Notes: a model not told the origin generated them from the letters alone. A DNA stretch of 64,000 nucleotides from Allium sativum (GCA_030737875.1 CM060911.1:93826599-93890598); one strand, 5' to 3'; counted from the stretch's first letter, positions 31,001-44,472 are shown. Program-made: numbers and translations.

Positions 31001-32402
31001 GGGGTGAGACTTCAAGTCACCTCAACAGATACTCCATTGACGAAAAAGGTTTACTAAGGCGAGACGGAAGACTATGCGTCCCACAGACAAAAGATTTAAT
31101 AAAGAAGGTTCTCGAGGAAGCGCATCATTCCAAGATGACGATACACCCAGGCGGAGATAAAATGTACAAAAATATAAAAAGGACTTTCTTCTGGAACGGC
31201 ATGAAAAGGACGTGGCAGAATTCGTTTCTAAGTGTATGGTGTGCCAACAGGTTAAAGCGGAACAGAAAAAGCCTGGCGGACTACTACATCCTCTGGAGGT
31301 CCCGCAGTGGAAGTGGGATAGCATCTCAATGGACTTCATCGATGGGCTGCCTAGGTCTAGGAGAGGCAACACTAGCATTTGGGTAATAGTGGATAGGCTT
31401 ACTAAAAGCGCCCACTTTTTACCTGTCAAAAGTAAGAGAACTGCCTCATCCCTAGCATCACTTTACCTCAAGGAAATCGTTCGACTCCATGGAATACCAT
31501 CTAGCATTGTTAGTGACCGAGACCCCATCTTCACCAGCGAGTTTTGGCGGAGTCTGCAAGAAGCAGTAGGAACGCAGTTATGCTTGAGCACAGCCTATCA
31601 TCCCCAAACCGACGGCCAAACAGAGAGAGTGAATAGAGTTTTGGAAGACCTCTTAAGACTATGCGTCCTTGACTTCGGAGGGACATGGGAAGACCACCTT
31701 CCTTTGGTAGAATTCGCCTACAACAACAGCTATCAAGCAACCATCGGAATGGCGCCCTTCGAAGCTTTATATGGAAGACCGTGCCGATCGCCCACTTGTT
31801 GGTGGGAGTCCACGGATAAGCTCATACTTGGACCAGATATGATCCGAGAGACCTCAGAGAAAGTAGACTTAATACGAAGAAGGATGAAGACGGCCCAAGA
31901 CAGACAAAAGTCCTATGCCGACAAGAGGAGAACCGACCTTGAATTTGAAGTTGGAGACAGAGTTTTTCTCAAGGTATCACCGCTAAGGAACGTTGTTCGT
32001 TTTGGAACCACAGGAAAACAGGCACCAAGGTTCGTAGGGCCATTCCCTATCATCGAGAAAATTGGGAAAATGGCCTATAGATTAGAGCTACCCGAGAAGT
32101 TGGCTGGAGTCCACAACGTTTTTCACGTTTCACATCTCCGAAAATGTCTACATGAGTCTGCTGAAGTGGTAGAGCCAAATATCCTCGAAGAGGCCGAAGT
32201 GGAACGCGAAGCAACCTTAAGAAAAGTTCCAACCCGCATCTTAGGAACGGAAGTGAAGAAGCTACGGAACCGTGAAGTCAGGCTCGTCAAAGTTCAGTGG
32301 AGCGACGCTGAGGAAGACGCGACTTGGGAAACTAAAGCTAGAATCCGTACAGCCTACCCTTTTCTGTTCGAGGGTACATCCTTGATCTTTCATTTGCCTT
32401 AA
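28058..32402 (+). pseudogene. gag-pol: Element B gag-pol polyprotein (two frameshifts, one stop)
   Basis: The polyprotein has the chromovirus domain order. Gag starts at 28058 with a Pro-rich N terminus and a retrotransposon Gag core. Two CX2CX4HX4C knuckles lie at 28823-28864 and 28895-28936. Protease DSGA is at 29087-29098 and the RT motif FVDD at 30029-30040. RNase H begins near 30470. The first frame runs to 30637. A small deletion near 30590 shifts the frame, a TAG lies at 30691-30693 (Gln in A), and the frame shifts again near 31208. The last segment, to 32402, holds the integrase core ([21 protein letters not shown]) and the chromodomain ([15 protein letters not shown]). Integrase HHCC is complete, including CMVCQ, unlike A. 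Apart from these three lesions the coding is clean, matching the similar LTRs. Confidence 0.94.
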
Positions 32403-32957
32403 GTTGCGCTTTTATCTATCTTTTTAGGTATATTTCCTCGACCATATCTTTTAGGTAAAATCTTTTTGGATGGAAACATGTAATTGAAACATGTTATGGA
32501 TGATGGTTGCAAGTGGTTGCAAGTGATTGCTAGTGGTTGCTCGTGGTTGCATATACACACACAATCTAGGTTTTAGATCGGCTCAGTCACTTCATATTGC
32601 ATATGCATATATGTTTGCATTCGTATATGGTTGAACTTTAATGTGTTGTCATATGGATGTTCCATTTGTAATGAATGATTGTGCACTCATATAAAAAATC
32701 AAAAATAGGAAAATTTGCATACATAATGGATTCATGGCACTTACATAATTCGCATTAAGGAGGTCAACTGAATCAGTAGACCGCCTGATTTTGCATTAGA
32801 TAAGTACATGTACACACACACTTCGCATATGATCATGAAGCATTAGAAATCTTTTAAGGACAATGGATGCTCGTGTTTGATGGATGAGTAGATGGATGAT
32901 TGGATGTTAGGATATACATTTTCCTACGCTTGAAGATTTCGGGGACGAAATCCTTTT
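32403..32957 (+). other. 3' untranslated spacer of element B
   Basis: About 555 bp between the stop codon and the polypurine tract, much longer than in A (88 bp). It contains a short degenerate repeat of ttgcaagtggttgc type (about 32505-32550) and ggggacgaaatcc just before the tract. No reading frame was recognised. Confidence 0.7.
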
Positions 32958-32970
32958 AAGTGGGGGAGAA
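32958..32970 (+). other. Polypurine tract of element B
   Basis: AAGTGGGGGAGAA lies immediately before the 3' LTR and primes plus-strand synthesis. Confidence 0.92.
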
Positions 32971-35900
32971 TGTAACACCCCGCAAATTCTATAACTGTGA
33001 AATTAACAAATTAAAGTATAATTAATTTGAAATCAAAGAACTAAGGGAAACGGGATACGCCATTGCGTTCGTCTCGGAAAAATACGCGAAATAGAGTCCG
33101 AGTTTTCGAAAAACGGAGTCCTTATGAAGAAGATATGGCCTTCGGAAGTTTGAGAATCAAGTTTAAATTCAAACAGAATAAATCAGGTTTAAATTCGAAA
33201 ATGGGGCCCAATGGGCCAGGGCGGAAAAACACCCGCCTGACCCACCAAGTCGACTGGGCTGTCGACCTGGTCTAACCAGGTCGACAGGCCTGTCGACAGG
33301 GGTGTCGACCTGGTCCAGACCCAGGTCGAGCCCAGTCTAACCCGGCTGGCCTATTCTCTATGTGGTCGATTTTCTGTGGTCTGCTTTGTCACTAGGGCTA
33401 GGTGGCAAGTTTTAATTGGTCTCTCCTTAGAATGAATGGCTACGATCATTCCAAGCAACATCAATGTTCCTAATCAGTTCCTAACCTCTATATAAACAAC
33501 CCTAGACTAAACCCTAATCTATTCATTCAAAAATAAGAACATAGCCGCCATGTTGCTGAGGAACGACTAGGAGTAGCCACCAAATTGGAGAGAGGATTAG
33601 GAGGAAGATTCTAAAGCTTAAAGCAACCTAAACAAATCAATTCAACAAAGGAATTTGCGTCTTCAATCCCTAAACTAGAGAATTCATCACACCATTGTAA
33701 GTAGAGTATTACTTTGGTATGAATAAACAATTGTGTTGGTTTGTATGCTTGAATTGTGGCAATAAAGTAATTCATATTTGTGCGTTCTTATCAATTTGAA
33801 ATATTATATACGTTTGGATATTTATGAATTATGTTATTCATTATAAAGAACTACATGCGGTAGTTCTATGCAAGTATACGTTTGGAATATTTCGCAAATT
33901 ATTTAATCCATGTTGAAGCTACATGTATGTAGTTGATTTAAATTCATGCAAGTTTGGGGTTTGCTTCTATGCCACCATGATGTATATTTTTGTGCATAAA
34001 TCATTTTGTAAGTAATTGGAACAAGTTTGGTTATTATCTATATGAAATTATGTTGAGAATTTGGCATTATGTATTAAGCCATGCTTTTGTACTAGAAAAC
34101 CTATTTGCAAACTTATGAATATGGCTAGGCTATGATTGATATTTGGCAACCATGATTAGGTCTATCTTGTTTACAAGAATTATATGATGACATATGTGGT
34201 ACATGGCTAGGTTAGGTTCAAAAGGTCCCTTTTTGTAAGTTTACATGGCTAAAGTAAGAATCATGATTTCATGTTAAAAATATTTATGCAATGGTTATGT
34301 GAACAAATTTAACTATACTTATGCCATGCTTATGTTTGATATTATGCCATGCTTATGTTTGACATTATGCCATGCTTATGCTAGAAATATTTATGCCATG
34401 CTTATGTTTGACATTATGCCTAAATAAAAATATAGGTTCATGTGACAATAATGATATCTCAATTACAAGTTCACATGCTTTGATTCATGTCACCTATGTT
34501 ACCACTATGCAAGTACACCAGTTTCTATTTTGTATTTCCAACGTCGTATTGCAAGTTCATGCGCTCACATTCCCCTCTTTGTGTATGTAATTACGCTTTA
34601 AGCCTCCCCTTTTCGCATGGCTAATTTGGGCTTTAAAAGGCTAAGCCCAAAATATATATAAACGGACGTGTTAAACGGGGGAAAATAACGTTGGGTTAAA
34701 ATTAACTAATGAATGAAAATATAAAATAGAAGGGCCCAAATTCAAGTATGGGTTGGGCCCATGATTGGTGTAACCTTTACACCATTAACTTAATAATGGG
34801 CCGCAAATATTTACATATAAGAAAATAAAGAAGAATGACAAAATATGTAAATGTAGAACATACGATGTGTTTAACCCGAGGTTGGATTGAGTTGTGATGT
34901 AAACCTGCCCGGAACCGCCCGGCTGTCCAGTAGTCACAACAATACCTATCCAATGTGGGAGGTTAAACATGGAGCCCAATAAGGACCCGAGGTTAGACTG
35001 AGTTGTGGCGTAAGACTGCCCGGAACCAACCGGCAACAGGCAGCCACAACAATACCTGTCTAATGTGAGAGGTCAGGGCCTTAATAAGACAATTAAGGCT
35101 GAGTCAGGATTGTTAGGATTAAGTGAACTAAAGACTTAATCAAAATGGAACATGCTAAACTAAACGGACTGGTGGGGGTTAGGTTAGAAAACACTTAACC
35201 AACTTAGCATGTTGGCTAGAGATAGAAAACCTAGTAACGGGGGACCCTTTTCAGCAGTAACCCTAGAAGGTGTATCAGGATACCCTGAAACTAGGCAGGG
35301 TGGGGCACGATTACTGGGCTGATTGTAAGAGGTCAAAGCGACGGCGGTGGTGTAGCAGTGTAGGTTCTAATGGAGTGCGGGCGTGCACACACTCCGGCGC
35401 AGAAAAATAAGGCACTGGACACCAGTAGCATACCTGTGCACTCTAAGGTTGTGTCGGGTTGCCACTATGGGACTTGATACACCCCATGGTGGGACCAGCA
35501 TAGGTAACTACAACATCGGGGGCCGTAAGACACATGTAACTATCCGAGTAGGAGCCGATCATCATAGAATGGTTCACATCACCCTGATTTTGGGGTGCCA
35601 GTTGGAAACTAGTTTATATGTGTTCAGAGATCAACATGGGGTACGATAGTATATTCGACCCTAGACAACTTAACCAAGTTTATAGTGCATGCCCACTTCT
35701 TGTTTATACTTATCATACCCAGTTCTTTATTCATAGAAAAATAGTACTAGACTTACTCAGGCTTTATGTTTGACTCTACTTTTCTTTTGTCTTCTTTCTT
35801 CCGTTCCCCCCCCCCCCCCCCCAAGGTCCTCAGGGAGGGAACACAGCAGCTTGACCAACCTCAACATCCAGCTTGAAGAAGAGAAATGTATTGCTTGGAC

Positions 35901-36205
35901 TTTCCTGTTTTGAACTATGGATTTGGACAATCTACTATGGGGCTTTTGCAGTTTATCTATGTTTTATTTATGCTTCTTTAAATAATGTACTCAAGACAGA
36001 TTATGAAAGTGTTATGTTATGTTTTTGGAAAGGATGTCGTTTTAACACGTATTTGACTTTATGAAATAAAGTTTGTTGTTCTTCCGCTGTTTACAAATAT
36101 GTGTTCTTATATCTGTCTTGTATATCTGTGACTTGTACTTATAAACCTCCACCAAAATTAGGGCATTCCCTTTGAGAGTGACCCTAACGGAGGTGGGGTG
36201 TTTCA
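32971..36205 (+). repeat. Element B 3' LTR (3235 bp)
   Basis: Nearly identical to the 5' LTR. Visible differences are a 12-bp shorter GTCGAC cluster and a C17 run at 35806-35822, where the 5' copy has only about six C. The TTACC duplication follows. Confidence 0.96.
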
Positions 36206-36210
36206 TTACC

Positions 36211-36555
36211 CCTTTGATTGGGGTTGTCTGGACGGCTTTGATTACTGATTTTCTTTTGCTGACCTTTACTCTTGGAGGTGGCTGCATATTTTGCTAAGAA
36301 GTCACTTCGGGTTGCTTTCCTTTGTTCCACTCCATCTTCATATACAAGAAGAGCAGAGTGCACAAATTGCAGATCAGGTAATGTATGCTGTGTAGCAAGG
36401 TACATCACTAGTGATTCATAATCTTCATCCAAACCATTAGTAATAACCAAAACTTGTTCACTGTCTGAAATCTTGTGGCCAACATTATCTTGTCAAAAAG
36501 ATTCTTGGTCTTAGTTAAGTAGTCTCTTATTGGCATTTCTTCCTTTCTCCCTTCT
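36211..36555 (-). pseudogene. Copia gag, middle to C-terminal part
   Basis: The minus strand encodes a typical copia Gag stretch: 'EEMPIRDYLTKTKNLFDKI', then 'VITNGLDEDYESLVMYL' and 'LPDLQFVHSALLVYEDGVEQ', followed by a basic Ser/Lys-rich run. A frame change lies near 36450-36480. The left side joins the knuckle region at 24630 through the B duplication, and the right side ends at the C duplication. Confidence 0.85.
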
Positions 36556-37603
36556 TGTAACAACCCGGAAAATCAGGACCAATTTAAAATTTTATTTTAA
36601 GGAAATTTTGTTAGAAAATGCATCAGAATTTAAAAATTTCATTATTAAATAAATTATTAAATTAAAAAATAAAAAATTAAATAAAATTATGATGTTATTT
36701 ATGAATGATTTCAAATTTATTTCTAATAAACAATTATTTGTAATTAGATAAATAGTGATTTATTTCAATTGAAATTAGTATCAAATTGTATGTATATTTA
36801 TTTATTTTATTTATTATTGCATAGGCATTGAATAGGTTGATATAAAATAATATGTAGATTCTAAATAAATTATGACAACATGTCATTATGTTATAATATG
36901 TAGTGTTAGATAAACATGTCATTTTGTTATTTAATATTATGTGTTTTGAAATTCAAAAAGTCACATAACTTTCTTATAGTCATCATTAAAAAATAAGTTA
37001 TGCATTCATTACTTTCCGTTATTCTCTTTCCTTATGTAATTTTCTTTTGAATTTTGAATAAGACATAAATGCTGATTAGATCGACATGTCATGTCAACGA
37101 ATTTATTTTATTTGTAACCTACTACATATGTAGAGACACAAGTGAGGAATAAAGTAAAATATATAACCAAATAAAGAATAAAAAGATAACATAAATAATT
37201 GTAATAAAAGGGTTTTAGAAAGAGAAACATATGTTTATATGAGAAGAAATATAAAATAGAAATAAGTGATTATGGAATTAACGTAATATTACTAATGTTT
37301 GAGTCAACTATGGTATTAATGTTCTTTGCTTCGATAATATTTGTTAACTATGTAACAATTGATTATTTAAATAAATTCCTAATATTTTGGTTGATGATAT
37401 TGATTTGAATTATATGGTGTAATTAAACGGTCTATTGACTAAGTTATGGTAAGAATATTCTAATCAAATAAATGGTTAAAGTAGTATTTAGGGAAATTTG
37501 TAAATTTGATTGAACAGATAAGTTGATTTTGAAAAGAAGAAAGGAAAAAAGTAAAAAATTAAATAGAATAAAACGTAAGGGGTTAAAATGAGATTTTCTC
37601 CTC

Positions 37604-37610
37604 TATATAA
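37604..37610 (+). promoter_or_regulatory. TATA box of solo LTR C
   Basis: TATATAA lies in a CT-rich context, followed by a leader with 'aaaaccctaatcc', a common start of plant leaders. Confidence 0.6.
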
Positions 37611-37855
37611 TGTCCTGAACTCTCTTATACCGCTCAACAAAACCCTAATCCATCTTCTCATTCTTCAGCCGCCGCCTCATTCTTCTTTCTTCTTCAATGG
37701 CCTAAACGCCTCAAAACTTCCTCCTCCAATTTCTCTTCATCCGTAAAGAATTAGACCTCCATCCTTTAGAATATTTTGAAGAGCTTTCTTCCTCTTGTGC
37801 ATCCAATCTCGCGCAATCTGGATTAGAAGTTTTGAACAATTTGCTGAAACATAAG

Positions 37856-38056
37856 GTATATATAAAATAAAAGAATTGCAAAACTTTAAATCCATTGTTA
37901 ATCTATTTTAAATTGTAAAAATTTTATCTTTTTCGTATGTTGAACAAATCCAGTGGAAACAAAAGACGTTGGAGCGGTGACATCGAATTCTGCGACATAG
38001 AGAAGGTTGGAACGTATTCTGAACCCGTTAGAAATTTAGATCTCATTCAAACCAAG
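37856..38056 (+). other. Predicted intron 1 and exon 2 of LTR C
   Basis: The intron-like segment 37856-37953 (98 nt) has the donor CATAAG|GTATAT, a T-rich tract 'tttatctttttcgta' and the acceptor AATCCAG. A 103-nt exon-like segment follows and ends at ACCAAG|GTGAGA (GT at 38057). The layout corresponds position for position to A and D. Confidence 0.45.
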
Positions 38057-41000
38057 GTGAGATATACATTTTTAATAATTAATTAAAATTTAATTATTTT
38101 ATCGCTATTTAAATCGATGTATGTATGTAATGAAATCAGACCTGTCATGTTGAGATTGAAATTGGTTGCTTGTTGTTTGAGTTGATTGTGATGTTCATAT
38201 TGTTAGATTCAAATCTAAAATTAAAAGTACTTTCTCTTATCTGAATCTATAGTTTATGTTTAGATATAGATCTAAAATAAAAACCATATTTTTATTTTAA
38301 TATTTATAATAAAGATCTTCTTCTAGTTTGGTCCATGAACATAGATTTGTTCTTCCTCTATTTAGATCTATGTTTTTATAATGAGATTCATGTTCTTTAA
38401 TTTAGATCTATATACAAAGTTTTCTTTTTAGAACAAAGATTTCATTTTTATTAAGACCCATTAATCTTGATTTGTTTATATCATAAAAAAATCATCTTTA
38501 TTGAATACATGAACGTTGAAGATAGATTAACAATAAAAAAATATCATTATTATTGTTTACATGAACGTGATTTTTTATCGAATTAAGATTTGTAATAAAA
38601 ATCTCATTGTCATGATTTACATGGAACATGATTTTTTATCAAATTTAAATTTGAAATGAAAACTCCATTTTCATTGTTTACATAAAAATATTATTTTTAT
38701 TGATTTCATAAAATATGGTTTTTGCTTAAAATTGTGTTTCAACAAAAAGGACATATATTTGGTGTCATTTTGTTGTAACTAAAAATAACATATTTTAGTG
38801 ACAATTTGATTAAAATATAGAGAACACATTTTTATTGTCATTTAGTATGAATGAAATGTTTACGATAAAAAGATTTTATTCTTATTGTAATATTGTTTTC
38901 AATGAAATGGTTGAAATAAAGAGGCTACATTTTTATTATAATATTGTTTTCATTGAAAGGTTGTAAAAGAAAAAAAATTATATTTTATGAAAAGTTGAAT
39001 TAGAAAAATTACATTTTTAATGTAACATTGTTTTCATTGAAAATGTTAGATTAGAAAGATCACCCCTTTAATTGTATCCATTAATGAAATTTGTCAAAAT
39101 TTGTTTTTAATTAAAATATTCTTTTTATTAAAAACATAGGAAATGTTACAAATTAATTTACAAGAAAATTTACCTGTTATTGTGAATATAATGCGTGAAT
39201 CACAAGTTCATCATGTTGTAGAAAAATTGACTAAAGTTAAAAAGAACATTTTTACACTTACAAATAAGTTAAAAAAACATTGTTTCATTTTAGATATTTA
39301 TATATGTTAGAATGGAAGTTGTCATTTGAAAATATTTCACTTAAAGTGTTATGTTGATTAGAAAGGATGACGCCTACAAAAAAATTGAGATTGTCATTAG
39401 AAACATAGGAATTTGTATGCAAATAAAAAATTACTTTTTATTTGACATTAGAAACATGTAGAAAAGATTATGCGAATAGAATTTTTCTTTTATTTGACAT
39501 CAGAAACATTAAAATCATATTTAGGAAAATATGTTGAAACATTAAAATTACATTTTTAATGTAAGATATGATTTATGTAAAATATACATTGTTTCCATTA
39601 AAAAGAATAGAATAAAAAGAAGACATTTTTATTTTGTTTTCAATAAAAAGATTACATTTTTATTGTCACGTTGTTTCATTAAAAAGACTTAAATAAAAAG
39701 TATCATTTTTATTGCATTAAAATGATTGAAATATTTGTTATATCTATTTCATGGATGAATTGGTGCGTTGTTATGTATGTTATATTGTGACATGATTGAG
39801 ATTGGAAAATTAAACATGTTAAATAATGTTATTATAATTACACTTCGATTTACAAGTTATCCGACTTGTTCATGTGATTGGGACGATATTTTTTTTACAC
39901 ACCGCCCAAGTGCACTAATAATTTATTATTTATTTGTCGGATGAAACCCCACACGGGTCTTAGGATGATATTCTAATCACACATCTCCCTTGTTATTAGT
40001 TGTAGAATGCACTCTGGTTGTTATTTGGATGTTTACTGATTATTTATCATTCATATGCAATGTATGAAAACCATATAAATGAAGTTATATGGTAATTGGT
40101 TGAGTTGCATTCCGATTCAGAAATAAAGAATATTTGGTAACAAGAATATTATAAAATAAATAACAATTTTGTATAAAGGACATTTTAAATAAAGGATATT
40201 TCAAATTAAGATGAAAATTGATTGAGGGTTTATTGTGAACTATGTTTTAAACGACATTTGTTCTTTAATCCCAATTAATAGTGAAATTATAATTTTGAAT
40301 TTATAAATCTTTTATTAAGATTTAAATGGAATTTATAAATCTTTTATTAAGATGAAACGGTAATTTTCCAAAGTGAAGTTTTTCCAATTTAACATATTAA
40401 ATTGGAATTGAATGGAATTCGATTTGGTAATAATCGAGATGAGCTTCGGTAAAAGAAGACCGTTACTATATATGGAATTTAAAAGGCTTTGCCGTTATTC
40501 CATTTATATTATTGGGCTGATACACAAATTTATATCGATTACATATTGATTTGATTTCAGTGAAAATTCCGTATTTAATGGAAGATGATTTTGGGTTTAT
40601 CTTGAACTTTGTTTTAAATGACATTGGTTCTTTAACCCAGTTAAAGATAAGATTTATTTCTTAAATTTGAATAATCATTAAATAATGATTTTTGATATTA
40701 AAACCAAATTGGAGTTTTTAATAAATCTTTAAAAAGAAATATTTAAGAATAAATTTAAAGAATTTATCTTGATAGAATAATGTGAATATTTTATTAAAAG
40801 AATATTCTGAATTGGAATGAGGCAATTGATGTGTTTTTATAACACTTGATTTTTGATTATAAAATATGCGAGTTATTCGGGAAGACCGGGTTTAACACAT
40901 TCTGATTAATTACTGCGACGTTTAAAAGTCGAAGATGAAGACGGTGTTTCAAGACCGGCGATCTTCACATCGAATGGATGACTACTGATGCCTTTGATAT

Positions 41001-41944
41001 GAGTTGCTACCTTGAAAGGGTTACAGAGGTAGTTGTCCAGACGTACTTGTTGATTATCCGAATAAGCGAGCACCTCTCTTCCGTATTGGACATACGGGAC
41101 GCGGAATAAGGTGACTCCGGTTTCGTTTAGACCCAGAACGGACTTGTAAATGGATGTGTATCTGACATTTGATTTCATTCCATGTAAATTAAATTGATTT
41201 CTATTTAATATATATCTGTGGTGGCGGAGAATTTATTCTCTTGTTAACAACCTTCTTTGAGATGCACGAGCTCAGAGGTTATATATTGGTAGTTATCAAT
41301 CGCATGGCGTGAATTGTTAATGTGGCATGCCAAGGTGCAAGTGATCAAGGCTTTTGTTGAAAAGCAGGGCCTTGTGGTTGATGATCAAAGAATAGCCTAT
41401 TTCGGCATAGCTTTGTGTATAACGTTACCTCGCGAGCCTCACACCCCGGTAAGAGTCAGAAACGGGACAACTGAACACAGGGAGTGCACACGTTTCTTTC
41501 TAGCTAGAAGTGGTGTCAGCATTTACAAGCTCTGGCATTTTTACTTATGTGGTTGATGGAATGAGGCGCCTCGGATTTATTGGTCGATTGTGACCATTTT
41601 ATAGGTTCACTAGGACCGAGAAGCGTGTGTTCAGGCATAACTAATCCGCTAAGGTATATTTGTGGACCGGCCCTGCAGTATCCAAGGGTTCACTGTGGGG
41701 GATCCTGAGACATTACTGGAGTGTCTCGAATCGGTAAGGAGATCGTACCTAGCCTTGACTCATGATGGAAACCCAATTTCCAATACGACATTACAGCTCT
41801 GATTGTAAACCTATATATGGCGACATAGTAGGATGGGGTACTATGTCATCTAGGATTGATACATTTACTTTGGAGTATTTTAAAATTGATTAGACACTAA
41901 TAATAATATTAAAAATATTACTTTCCACGTATCAAGCATTTTTT

Positions 41945-42016
41945 ATCATTATAAGATAAAACTCTATCCTCCGGCTTGCGTTGCATTGTGTGATGGGACT
42001 TGAGTCTTATAATGAT
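41945..42016 (+). other. Covarying stem-loop in LTR C
   Basis: ATCATTATAAG and CTTATAATGAT form a perfect 11-bp stem. The outer three pairs (A-T, T-A, C-G) differ from those of E (G-C, C-G, T-A) on both arms. The loop keeps ccggcttgcgttgcattgtg. Confidence 0.7.
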
Positions 42017-42539
42017 TTCATTTTCTAAAAAGTATTTCATTGTTTTTGAATAAAAATTTATTAAACATATGCACTGGCAATCCAGTGGAGTAAACACGTT
42101 CCGCGTTAGCAGCGTGGTCCTGTGATTAGCCATATTGTTAGATAGGAAAGATTTCTCATACCAGTCCTATGACTGACTCATAGTTTGTTTCACTTTGCAA
42201 ACTCGGGTGCCCTCTTTTCCACACGGGTGGTCGAGTAGCTTATTTTGCAGATATATTAAGCAGGATTCTGGGTCGAAGCTTAAAGCTGTGTCCAGAGCAT
42301 TGATAGAATTCCGCTGTATCAGATTATTAGTTCCGCTGCCTTGTATTAAGTTTATAGTAATTTATCTTCCGCTGTACTATTTTTCGATGTACTCTGATGT
42401 AACATTATTGAAATGTTTATAAAAGTCTTATGTTATTTGTTCTAATGTATTGTATGCCCAAAGTTAACGTATCTGCGTTTTGATCGGTCTTGGTCAATCT
42501 AGCAATCGATTAGGTCCAGGCAAAATCTGAATCGTTACA

Positions 42540-42762
42540 CTTCCATAATGCATTATCCTAGCCGAGGATTGAGAATTGAAGATATGTTCAATAGATGTCC
42601 AGTCTCATATGTTGTATTGCTTCCAACAATTTGAAAATGAGATTAGAGCTTATTAAGGACAGTAACCATGATGTAAGCAAGTTGTCTTGCTTTTGGTATT
42701 TTAAGAACTCTAGGTTGGTTACTGTGTTCCTTTGCTGTCTTCAATCATTATGGCCAGAATAC
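42540..42762 (-). pseudogene. Copia gag, N-terminal part
   Basis: One minus-strand frame reads 'QKQDNLLTSWLLSLISSNL' and continues 'LLEAIQHM', a pattern matching the copia Gag core around its SWLL segment. Two stops interrupt it. It is bounded by solo LTR C on the left and LTR fragment G on the right. Confidence 0.75.
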
Positions 42763-43227
42763 TGTAATGGCCCGCAAATCCGTACTATCTGAGTTGACTA
42801 ATAACACCACATGTCCAACCCAAATTGCACAGAAATACGAATCATTATTAGAAAGAAGTTAGAAGATGAGAAATAGAAAGAAAGAAATATTAGAATAGAA
42901 GAAAATGAAGATCACAAACTCACAGCGGAACGAATAAAATATATTAGGTAACATAAACTTTGAAATACAATTCGGTAACTTTATGTACATACCATCATAA
43001 GAGCACAACAGCTATTTCTAGGACAGTTATAAACACCTGTTTCCAGATACAAACATGGTACACAGTGGAATATGTGATAGTCTATAGCTAACTGGTGAAG
43101 CCTCCTGCTTCAAACTCCTCCAAGTGAATCTGAAAAATCTCGACTACTTGACTACCCATACAAATTTGGGCACCCAAGAGTTTAGGGAAAACGAACAAAA
43201 TAAACTCTGGGTTAGTCATGGGACTGG
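42763..43227 (-). repeat. Reversed LTR fragment G (terminal part)
   Basis: Read on the minus strand this is the right end of a large LTR. It contains the blocks seen in H: cccatgactaaccc, aactcttgggtgcccaaat, 'gggtagtcaagt' and a terminus GGGCCATTACA at 42763. It inserted into copia gag and was then interrupted by element D at 43228. The rest is not in the window. Confidence 0.75.
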
Positions 43228-44472
43228 TGTAACAACCTAGAAAATCTAAATCAATTTAAAATTTTTAATTTGGCTATTTTAGTGGATTTTAAATATTTAA
43301 AATAAATTATTTTAAATAATAACAACCAAAAGTCTATTTGAATCGATGTTGGAAAATAAGTATATTTATTTTAATTATAAAACAAGGCCTGAAATGGCGC
43401 GATAGTTTGAAAATTTGAATTTGAACTTTGACTGACCGTACCGAGTGCAAAATAAAACGGATCTGAAAAATATTTAAATCTGTTTATGAATATTTTTCTA
43501 ACGAATCTGAAAAATCGAAATTTTGTAGCGGGAATCAAAAGTTATGGCCGAATGGATTTTCAGAAAGGTCGCTATGGAGTTTATATAGCCCTTAAAAATA
43601 GTCATTTTGCAAACGACCTCCGTTTTCGACGAAACAACTTTTGTTGGATCCAGGATGTCAAATTATTGCTAGGTTTCAAATTCCATAATTTTTAAAGTTA
43701 ATATGTGAGTCTGCCAAAGGAAAATGTGTTTGGTTGATTTCAGTCAATTTGGATCGACCAGAAAATTGCCATTTTTCAAACGGTCTCCAAATGCAATGAA
43801 ATCAGCTTTGTTGGGAACGTATCATCAAAACATTGCAAGATTTATTTTTCTGGAATTTTTGGGATCGGTATGTGGCCCCGACAAATTGAATTATACATTC
43901 AAATCAAATATTGAATGTTTTATATTTTAATTTAAAGAAAAACTGACTGAAACAGTCGAATGGGCCTACAAAACATATTCCATTGTGTTCAAAATGGTGG
44001 TATTTAGCTAGGGATGATATTCGTTCGGTTTGAATTGGAGTTCGTAAGGAGAAAGGGGTATTTTTGGAAATAATTAATTAAATAAATATATGGGCCAATC
44101 ACATTCCTTCTCTTTCTTCGTTCAGACCCGCTCCTCTTCAAAAGCAAACGACGACTCGTGCTCCTTCCCTCCTCTTTATCTCTCGATTTACTCAATAAAA
44201 TCTAATGCCGTAGTTGAAGCTTTTTTAGTGCCCCTCTCGAGCTTTAAATCCATATAACCCTTGCCCTATATCGTGTCGTGTCGAGCGAGATCCAAGCCCA
44301 AGAAGAATGGAGCTTTCGAGCACCGCCACGCACTACAGGGGCCATCGATCAGAGGGCAACCACTGGCGCCAGGAAGGTGGTTCGAATATCTAAGGCGTGG
44401 TGAGGACCGATTTTAACCTAGTGCAGCGGATTGGAGTATAATTAGAACCTAGTTTTGAACGCATCTAAGAAG

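Larger units (their letters stand above)
24631..36205 (+). mobile_element. Element B: complete Ty3/gypsy chromovirus
   Basis: An 11,575-bp element inserted in the copia gag region, with a perfect 5-bp duplication TTACC (24626-24630 and 36206-36210). Its LTRs begin TGTAACACCCCGC and end GGTGGGGTGTTTCA (24631-27868, 3238 bp; 32971-36205, 3235 bp). They are very similar by eye, closer than the LTRs of A, so B is probably the younger of the two complete elements. It has a primer site, one broken gag-pol frame and a polypurine tract. Its LTR sequence is unrelated to the large-LTR group apart from the terminal bases. Confidence 0.96.
36556..42539 (+). repeat. Solo LTR C (5984 bp)
   Basis: An LTR with ends TGTAACAACCCGG...ATCGTTACA and near-perfect flanking duplications CTTCT (36551-36555) and CTTCC (42540-42544). 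The surrounding copia gag continues on both sides, so there is no interior and this is a solo LTR left by recombination between two LTRs. It follows the large-LTR plan: TATA (37604-37610), leader, short intron, donor, a long AT-rich section (38060-39760) with many 'acatttttat' motifs, then the conserved block (about 40930-42210). A GAGGCGCCTC palindrome is at 41563-41572. Internal short frames are not genes. Confidence 0.92.
22379..42762 (-). mobile_element. Decayed Ty1/copia element, split into three pieces
   Basis: Read on the minus strand the order is Gag (42762-42540, then 36555-36211, then about 24630), nucleocapsid knuckle, protease, integrase, RT, which is the copia order. The pieces are separated by solo LTR C and complete element B, and the element is truncated inside RT at about 22378. 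Neither copia LTR was identified. Frameshifts and stops are frequent, so it is the oldest layer of this part of the window. Confidence 0.9.

Noticed and set aside
28058..32402. Endogenous pararetrovirus as the source of the RT genes
   Set aside because: Integrase and chromodomain, LTRs, tRNA-iMet primer site and 5-bp target duplications identify Ty3/gypsy retrotransposons. No movement protein or viral coat motif is seen.
35806..35822. C17 homopolymer in the B 3' LTR
   Set aside because: It is probably replication slippage or a sequencing or assembly artefact, and the 5' LTR has a short run. It is not treated as a feature of interest.
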